A stretch of DNA of 64,000 nt from Paenibacillus hamazuiensis (GTDB lineage: Bacteria; Bacillota; Bacilli; Paenibacillales; NBRC-103111), in the NCBI RefSeq assembly GCF_023276405.1, contig NZ_JALRMO010000001.1, positions 6,659,501 through 6,723,500 of the forward strand, written 5' to 3'. Made by a program: the position numbers and the translations under genes. The notes under the pieces were generated by a model. The model did no database searches. It saw nothing but the letters and a program-made list of their open reading frames with translations, and was not told the DNA's origin. Below are positions 59,154-64,000 of the stretch, piece after piece (position 1 is the first letter of the stretch; the number at the start of each line of letters is the position of its first letter).

Positions 59154-59877
59154 GACGGCCTCCTTTCCGCAGCGACTGTGCGGCTTCCTCGATCGCCCGG
59201 TCCATAACGTTCAGCGGCTGAACAATCACGTTCCCATGTCCCGGCGCGATCAGCGAAGGAGCGAATTCACGCAGCCGCCGCGCGCTGTCCAGCGACATTT
59301 CCTTGCTCCATGTGGCGAAAGCCGGAAACGGAAAAAGCGGCTTGACCTTACCCGAAACGGCCACTCCACCGAACGTCTGCATCGCGTCGCCGACCACCAT
59401 CGCGCCGCTGCGCACATCCTGGAACGCCATCATGCCGGGTGTGTGCCCGGGGGCTGCGATAGCCCGAAGCGAGCCGATCATGTCGCCGTCTTCGAGCAGC
59501 CGGTCCGGCTTCGTGCGAACCGCTCCCGGCTTCGGCACGTCGCCCTTAAGCGGCGCCGCCGGCTCCCCCGGCTCCGGCTCACGATCGCCGGCGAGCAGCT
59601 TGGCATCGCGCCGGGATATCATGATCTGCGCTTCCGGCAGCGCCTCCTTCAGCCGATCCAGCGCACCGATGTGGTCGCCGTGGGCGTGCGTCAGGATAAT
59701 GCGGGCAATCGGCTTGCCGATCTTCCGCGCCGCTTCGCGAATAGCCGCCGCGCTGTATGGCAGCGCCGCATCGATTAAAGTGAGATCGCTCTCCTCTTCC
59801 ACTAAGTAACAATTCACCGGGAAAAAATTCGGCAAAAAAGTAAGCTGGGTCAATTGGCCGTACGTTCTTGTTCTCAT
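59143..59877 (-). CDS. Metallo-beta-lactamase-fold hydrolase
   Basis: About 244 residues. The zinc motif HAHGDH is near residue 60, with further ligands in APGHTPG and VVGDAMQ and a last His in APGHGN. The first residues (FFPVNCYLVEEESDLTLIDA) are typical of glyoxalase-II/lactonase-like members. Substrate unknown; pairing with a TetR repressor suggests a small inducible toxic or signalling compound. GAGGAG is 9 nt from ATG 59877. Confidence 0.9.
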   Translation of the reverse strand: MRTRTYGQLTQLTFLPNFFPVNCYLVEEESDLTLIDAALPYSAAAIREAARKIGKPIARIILTHAHGDHIGALDRLKEALPEAQIMISRRDAKLLAGDREPEPGEPAAPLKGDVPKPGAVRTKPDRLLEDGDMIGSLRAIAAPGHTPGMMAFQDVRSGAMVVGDAMQTFGGVAVSGKVKPLFPFPAFATWSKEMSLDSARRLREFAPSLIAPGHGNVIVQPLNVMDRAIEEAAQSLRKGGRHGI

Positions 59878-59895
59878 GTTTTGCCACTCCTCAAA

Positions 59896-59939
59896 ACTAA
59901 TTATATTAGTATAATAACTAATCATATTAGTTTTGTCAA
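59896..59939 (-). promoter_or_regulatory. Promoter with two TetR operators
   Basis: Minus strand: TTGACA (59934-59939), 17-bp spacer, TATTAT (59911-59916). Operator 1, ACTAAT-CAT-ATTAGT (59917-59931), lies wholly within the spacer; operator 2, ACTAAT-TAT-ATTAGT (59896-59910), covers the start site. Their centres are 21 bp apart, two helical turns. Confidence 0.88.
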
Positions 59940-60025
59940 TCGGCTATTTTACAAATTCTCATTTGAAAACATCGCCGGAACCCTGGGTCTGCTTGCAGGG
60001 TTGTTATTTTCGCACTCCGAATAGT

Positions 60026-60054
60026 TTGATCTTTAAACAATTTGTTAGTACAAT
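60026..60054 (+). promoter_or_regulatory. Sigma-A promoter of the MarR gene
   Basis: TTGATC (60026-60031), 17-bp spacer, TACAAT (60049-60054), 33 bp ahead of the ATG. Confidence 0.75.
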
Positions 60055-60086
60055 ACAAAATAAATAAAGCGAATAGGGGGGACGGC

Positions 60087-60551
60087 ATGGATAAAGATCA
60101 GCATATTTCCGTTCTGTGGCGCCATCTGATGGATATGAATCGGCAAATCAAGCAGACGATCGCGCTTATGAGCTGTGATGCCAACATCTCCTGCTCCTCA
60201 ATTTCGCTCATCTTCCAATTGGAACATAAGACTCAGATGAAAATGAACGATATTGCCGACCATTTGGGCATCACTCTGGGGGCGGCAACCAGCCTGATCG
60301 ATAAATTGGAGGCCCAGGGGTGGGTAACAAGAGTGCGCTCCACCACGGACCGCCGCATTATTTACGTCGAGCTGACCGAAGAAGGAAAACGCAAGCTCCT
60401 GTCTATGCGCGAACAGTATGCCAAGCAGGCTACCCAGATTTTCGAAACAATTTCTGTGGACAAACTGCAGGAAATGAGCACACAGCTGAAGGAAATCGAG
60501 CGATATTTAAGCGATTACAACCAGCTCGCGGACAAACGCAAGCCTTCCTGA
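60087..60551 (+). CDS. MarR-family regulator
   Basis: About 154 residues. Winged helix-turn-helix with MKMNDIADHLGITLGAATSLIDKLEAQGWV, split here as MNDIADHLGITLG and ATSLIDKLEAQGW, then RVRSTTDRRIIYVELTEEGK (the DRR wing). GGGGGG lies 7-8 nt from ATG 60087. Upstream of an MFS pump gene and probably its repressor, with an inverted repeat in between as operator. Confidence 0.92.
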   Translation: MDKDQHISVLWRHLMDMNRQIKQTIALMSCDANISCSSISLIFQLEHKTQMKMNDIADHLGITLGAATSLIDKLEAQGWVTRVRSTTDRRIIYVELTEEGKRKLLSMREQYAKQATQIFETISVDKLQEMSTQLKEIERYLSDYNQLADKRKPS

Positions 60552-60579
60552 CCGCGAACCGAAGAGTCGACCTTCCTAT

Positions 60580-60632
60580 AAAACCGGCACCTGGCATCGA
60601 ACATGCCCGGCACCGGTTTTTTGTCTTTTTTT
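60580..60632 (+). terminator. Terminator of the MarR gene
   Basis: AAAACCGG...GGCAT pairs with ATGCC...CCGGTTTT around a 5-nt loop, followed by long T runs. It separates the regulator from the pump gene. Confidence 0.85.
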
Positions 60633-60643
60633 TCCTTGGGGCA

Positions 60644-60716
60644 TTGACAAAAAGCGGTCGGACTGATACTTTAGTTAAAAATAGTAATGTAATTAAACTA
60701 TTTATTAATCAAAGTA
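60644..60716 (+). promoter_or_regulatory. Promoter and dyad operator of the MFS pump gene
   Basis: TTGACA (60644-60649), 17-bp spacer, TACTTT (60667-60672). An imperfect inverted repeat of about 20 bp per arm runs from TACTTT at 60667 to AAAGTA at 60716 and covers the -10 and start site, a likely MarR target. Confidence 0.6.
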
Positions 60717-60734
60717 TTTGCCGGGAGGTTGTTT

Positions 60735-62099
60735 ATGCAAACGCAAACCGCACCACAAGCCGCTTTGGCTGCGGATACCCCGCTGATTCGAAGAGAGGGC
60801 CTGCTTGTCGCGCTGCTAAGCATCACGGTCATTCTCGTCGTCATGAATACGACGATGTTTAACGTGGCTCTGCCGCAGGTCGCCAAAGAGTTCGCCCTCT
60901 CGTCCACGGCGGCTTCCTGGATTGTGACGGGATACTCCATCACGTTTGCGATCTTTTCGATCACGTACAGCCGGTTGTCCGATTATCTTCCCATCAAAAC
61001 GCTGCTGACGATCGGCCTTACGTGCCTCACCGTCGCCTCGGCGTTAGGGTTCGTCAGCCACAATTTCATCATGCTGCTGTGCGCAAGACTGCTGCAAGCA
61101 GTGGGTGCGGCATCCGCTCCCGGTCTCGGCATCGTGCTGCTGACCCGCTACGTACCGGCGGCCCGCCGGGGCAAGTCGATTTCCGCCATCATCTCCTCGG
61201 CATCGCTCGGGTTCGGCCTGGGACCGGTTATCGGCGGAGCCGCTACGCAGTACTTGGGCTGGAACTATTTGTTCGCGGTGACCGGCTTCGTGCTGGTGAT
61301 GATTCCGTTTTTTAATCGAATTCTTCCGTTCGAAAAAACAAGCAAGGTCCAATTCGACCTGATCGGAGCCGTTCTGGTCGGCATCGGCACGACCGGCCTG
61401 CTGCTGTTTATGACTACCTATTCCTTCCCGGCGCTGCTTGCCGGAGCCGTTTCGCTAATTGTCCTGTGGGCCCGCATCCATCGGGTGCCGAACCCTTTCA
61501 TACAGCCTGCCCTGTTTCGCCATAAACGTTATATGACCCTCAGCGTATCCGGCTTCGTCTCGTACGTAGCCCAATTTACGACGCTGTTCGTAATGCCGCT
61601 GATGCTCATCCGGCTGTTCGGCAAAAGCTCTTCGGAAACCGGGCTGATGATTTTTCCCGGAGCAATTCTTTCGGTGCTCGCCTCCGGCGGAATCGGCCGG
61701 ATCATCAACCGGTTCGGCAATTTGCCGATGATCCGCTGGGCTCATGTGCTGCTGATCGGCTCGACGGTGCTGTTCGCTTTGTTTGGCGGGAGTTACGCCT
61801 TCGCGACCCTCGTCATCTTCATGCTGATGAGCCTCGGCATCACCTCGCTGACGAGCAGCGTATCCAACGAAATTTCGCGCATTCTGCCGAAAGAGCTGGT
61901 CGGCGCCGGAATGGGGTTGTCGCAGCTCACCCAGTTTTTCGGCGGCGCCTTCGGCGTGGCGATGACAGGAACGGCTCTCGTCTGGCAAAAAAATTTGCCG
62001 CTCGCATCCGCATACTCCAATATATTCTGGGCCATGGCGGGTATGGCTTGCATTTCCGCGATATGTTCCCTGCTGTATAAGCCTGCGCCCCGCAGTTAA
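60735..62099 (+). CDS. MFS drug-efflux transporter (DHA2-like, TetA(L)/LmrB relatives)
   Basis: About 454 residues with 12-14 membrane helices. MNTTMFNVALPQVAKEF (first helix, motif D1), RLLQAVGAASAPGLGIVLLTRY, and SASLGFGLGPVIGGAATQYLGW (motif C of antiporters) are clear. Drug:proton antiport is expected; the substrate is unknown. GGGAGG is 6 nt from ATG 60735. Control by the upstream MarR protein is inferred from position and the dyad. Confidence 0.93.
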   Translation: MQTQTAPQAALAADTPLIRREGLLVALLSITVILVVMNTTMFNVALPQVAKEFALSSTAASWIVTGYSITFAIFSITYSRLSDYLPIKTLLTIGLTCLTVASALGFVSHNFIMLLCARLLQAVGAASAPGLGIVLLTRYVPAARRGKSISAIISSASLGFGLGPVIGGAATQYLGWNYLFAVTGFVLVMIPFFNRILPFEKTSKVQFDLIGAVLVGIGTTGLLLFMTTYSFPALLAGAVSLIVLWARIHRVPNPFIQPALFRHKRYMTLSVSGFVSYVAQFTTLFVMPLMLIRLFGKSSSETGLMIFPGAILSVLASGGIGRIINRFGNLPMIRWAHVLLIGSTVLFALFGGSYAFATLVIFMLMSLGITSLTSSVSNEISRILPKELVGAGMGLSQLTQFFGGAFGVAMTGTALVWQKNLPLASAYSNIFWAMAGMACISAICSLLYKPAPRS

Positions 62100-62111
62100 A
62101 ACGGTATAAGC

Positions 62112-62141
62112 AGCCCCGCTCCTTAAGAGACGGGGCTTTCC
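62112..62141 (+). terminator. Terminator of the MFS gene
   Basis: AGCCCCG / CGGGGCT with a 12-nt loop and TTCCTG after it. Confidence 0.7.
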
Positions 62142-62222
62142 TGTGTTTAATGGTATACCTTCGCCGCTTTTTTCTGTACAATATAATATAAAGTGATCCC
62201 ACGGCCTCGAGAGGTGAAGCAT

Positions 62223-62924
62223 ATGAGCCTGACACAGCATCCCCCGCCAGACGGCAATTTGCCCGGGGACGAGACGAGACCCTACAAAACATGCGCTCAT
62301 TGCTTGAAAACGAAACCTCTCACGCAATTTGACCGCAGAGCCGGCAGGCGTTCCGGCAAAACATCCCGCCGCGGCACCTGCCGCTCCTGCCAGAAGCTGA
62401 AAAGGAAGGCGACCGCCCAGCCGATCCTGCCCGAAAACATCGCAGCGCCCCGCCGGCGGCAGGTCCTTCCTGAAACGGAGACGCCAGCTGCACCGGTACG
62501 GCTCTCCCGCCGGCCTCTTCCGCTGCCGCCGCCCAAGCCGGCCGGACCGGACCCGCGGGTGCTTCGGCTGAACCGCAGCGGCATCATCTGGATGCGCGGC
62601 AAAACGGACAAAGGTCGGCGCTGGCAGCAGGAGACCGATCTGGAGACGGCGGTTACGCTCGTCAAGGAGTACGCCGCCGTCGTCGTCAATCGCCATACGA
62701 TCCGGCGCATTTACAGCAACAAATCGTTTCGCCGATATATTTTGGAACGGGACCGGTACACGTGTTATTTTTGCGGAGAATATGGAGACACGATCGACCA
62801 CCTGCTGCCCCGCTCCAAGGGCGGTCACACCACGCCGGTCAACTGCGTATGCGCCTGCAATTTGTGCAATCAAAGCAAGGCCAACCGCAGTCTCGATGAG
62901 TTTATGGGACCGGACGGCGAGTAA
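62223..62924 (+). CDS. HNH endonuclease-domain protein
   Basis: About 233 residues. A zinc-ribbon-like N-terminus (CAHCLKTK, CRSCQKLK) and a Pro/Arg-rich linker precede the HNH domain at about 165-225: YTCYFCG, DTIDHLLPRSKGG (catalytic His pair), NCVCACNLCNQSKANR. Two CxxC zinc pairs in the HNH are intact. GAGAGGTGAAG precedes ATG 62223. Members range from restriction or repair nucleases to phage packaging and homing enzymes; no clear partner is adjacent. Confidence 0.88.
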   Translation: MSLTQHPPPDGNLPGDETRPYKTCAHCLKTKPLTQFDRRAGRRSGKTSRRGTCRSCQKLKRKATAQPILPENIAAPRRRQVLPETETPAAPVRLSRRPLPLPPPKPAGPDPRVLRLNRSGIIWMRGKTDKGRRWQQETDLETAVTLVKEYAAVVVNRHTIRRIYSNKSFRRYILERDRYTCYFCGEYGDTIDHLLPRSKGGHTTPVNCVCACNLCNQSKANRSLDEFMGPDGE

Positions 62925-62952
62925 GCCGGCTAAGTTCTTCTTGAAACGCTAT

Positions 62953-62996
62953 AAAAAAACCGGAGCTCCTTCCTTGGAAGAAAGCTCCGGTTTTTT
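62953..62996 (+). terminator. Bidirectional terminator between HNH and FTR1 genes
   Basis: AAAAACCGGAGCT..CTTCC pairs with GGAAG..AGCTCCGGTTTTT around TTG, with A and T runs on both sides. Confidence 0.9.
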
Positions 62997-63012
62997 GCTA
63001 TGCTCCACAATG

Positions 63013-64000
63013 TCAAGCGGTCTTGCGCGTCCAGCTTACCTGCGTTTTCCGCTCTGCCCGAATCACGTTCCACAGTATGACGGCCAGCACGACGAGCTGC
63101 GCCCCTGTCGTCTCCCAGCTGCCGTACATGCCGAGCAGTGAAATGTCCGGCAAATACCCCGGCGTGTGGGCCGCTACGTGTCCGGTCACCTGAAGCGCGT
63201 GAATGCTGACGCCGATGAATTTGAACGCCAAGTAATACAGCAGCAGGCTCGCCATCAGGAAAAACGGCCGCACGGGAATACGCTTGCTCATCCGGATGAT
63301 CAGGAAGCCGATCACCGCAAGCAGCAGTAAGGCGGTCCCGACGCCCAGCAGCATATCCGCGGTCGAAATGGCCTGGGCCATCCCGATGTAAAAGATGAGC
63401 GTTTCCGCCCCTTCGCGCATGACCGACAGAAAAGCCGCCGCAAAAAGCGACCAAAGCGCGCCTTTGGACAGCGATTCGCCGATCGTTTTCTCGACAAACG
63501 CGTTCCACGCGCGAAGGTTCGACTTGCGGTGCAGCCACGCTCCGATCGATACCATGAAACCGACGGCGACAAGCCCGGTTATTCCCTCGATCAACTCGCG
63601 CGAGCTGCCGGTCGACAGCTGCGACAGCAGCATCGATAAGACGACGGCCATCAGCCCCGATACGGCAATGCCGGCCCCCGCTCCGGACCAGATCCATTTG
63701 CGTTTGTCGGCGTTGCCCGACCGGTTCAGGAACGAGACGAGCGCGGCGATGATGAGGATCGCCTCCAGCCCTTCGCGAAACAAAATCACGCCGGCATCCC
63801 ACGCCGTGTACGATGCCGCTTCCGCGTAAGGCTCGAGCTCCTTGCGCAGCTCCCCGAGCGCAGCGCTTGCCTGTTCGAACGCAGGCGGATTCGACAGCAG
63901 CAGGATGGGCACCGCCACCATTTTCGCCTCGATGCGCTCGTAGGCTTGCGGCGAGCGCGTCGCCACTTCGCCTTCGAGCGCAGGCCAGACCGCTACGAAG
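63013..64000 (-). CDS. FTR1-family iron permease (EfeU-like), N-terminus beyond window
   Basis: The frame is open through the right edge; a GTG at 63966 lies inside the conserved stretch VWPALEGEVATRS, so it is not the start. Seven membrane helices are visible with the two REGxE iron-binding motifs: FREGLEAIL and MREGAETLIF. The soluble N-terminal region with PYAEAASYTAWDAG precedes the first helix. It imports ferric iron, usually with EfeO/EfeB partners that would lie to the right. The terminator at 62953-62996 ends it. Confidence 0.93.
   Translation of the reverse strand, partial: FVAVWPALEGEVATRSPQAYERIEAKMVAVPILLLSNPPAFEQASAALGELRKELEPYAEAASYTAWDAGVILFREGLEAILIIAALVSFLNRSGNADKRKWIWSGAGAGIAVSGLMAVVLSMLLSQLSTGSSRELIEGITGLVAVGFMVSIGAWLHRKSNLRAWNAFVEKTIGESLSKGALWSLFAAAFLSVMREGAETLIFYIGMAQAISTADMLLGVGTALLLLAVIGFLIIRMSKRIPVRPFFLMASLLLYYLAFKFIGVSIHALQVTGHVAAHTPGYLPDISLLGMYGSWETTGAQLVVLAVILWNVIRAERKTQVSWTRKTA

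Noticed and set aside
1-64000. CRISPR array, tRNA or rRNA genes, insertion sequence or prophage
   Set aside because: No regularly spaced repeats, no cloverleaf or rRNA signatures, and no transposase, integrase or phage structural genes were seen.

Overview
The window looks like chromosomal DNA from a spore-forming member of the Bacillota close to Paenibacillus. Pointers are a GC-rich genome with Bacillus-type gene families (YwqA-like SNF2 helicase, YkuI-like EAL protein, YwbE, TcyP-like transporter), strong Shine-Dalgarno sites with frequent TTG/GTG starts, a T-box leader, a sigma-H/Spo0A-type promoter, and dispersed intergenic repeats of the sort common in Paenibacillus. I see no rRNA, tRNA, insertion sequence, prophage or CRISPR array. 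The genus is inferred, not proven.

Layout. 1-3.5 kb: end of a YwqB-like protein gene and an SNF2 helicase. 3.5-10.5 kb: a GGDEF protein with a ribbon-helix-helix-like tail, a Nudix-deaminase fusion, T-box-controlled proS, a phosphotransferase-fold protein, a GNAT-Nudix fusion and an HD-like protein. 10.5-15.9 kb: a YkuI-type EAL protein and a large CHASE3 hybrid kinase facing apart; between them lies a sigma-H-like promoter with Spo0A-box-like repeats. 15.9-19.4 kb: an ATP-grasp/alpha-E/transglutaminase operon with a clear sigma-A promoter. 19.5-24.4 kb: galK-galE-galT with a divergent AraC regulator. 24.5-30.2 kb: an HD-GYP/GGDEF operon, a 7TM-type sensor kinase with divergent OmpR-type regulator, and an RluF-like pseudouridine synthase. 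30.4-35.7 kb: a class A penicillin-binding protein, a gene-poor repeat region, a secreted low-complexity protein whose ribosome-binding site sits in an elaborate predicted RNA fold, and small unknown genes.

35.7-41.8 kb: a hypoxanthine-DNA glycosylase, two aldo/keto reductases, a methyltransferase, a soluble sugar dehydrogenase lipoprotein and Dps. 41.9-47.9 kb: a three-gene signalling operon (hybrid kinase, CheR, receiver-PAS-kinase). 48-55 kb: SMP-30 lactonase, DUF72, an AT-rich gene framed by a duplicated promoter/RBS segment, MgtC, a glycerophosphodiesterase with a terminator in its leader, an HPP-like membrane protein, YwbE and a methyltransferase. 55.4-62.1 kb: a HigBA-type toxin-antitoxin pair, a cystine/dicarboxylate symporter, a TetR-metallohydrolase operon with two perfect operators inside its promoter, and a MarR-MFS efflux unit. 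62.2-64 kb: an HNH protein and an FTR1 iron permease that runs off the right edge.

Themes: signal transduction is dense (five histidine kinases; two GGDEF, one EAL and one HD-GYP protein), and several regulatory regions can be read in detail. The strongest candidates for something undescribed are the structured leader at 34388-34467, the palindromic repeat cluster at 32565-32746, the duplication-flanked AT-rich gene at 50228-51127, the GGDEF-RHH fusion, and the kinase-CheR-kinase operon.
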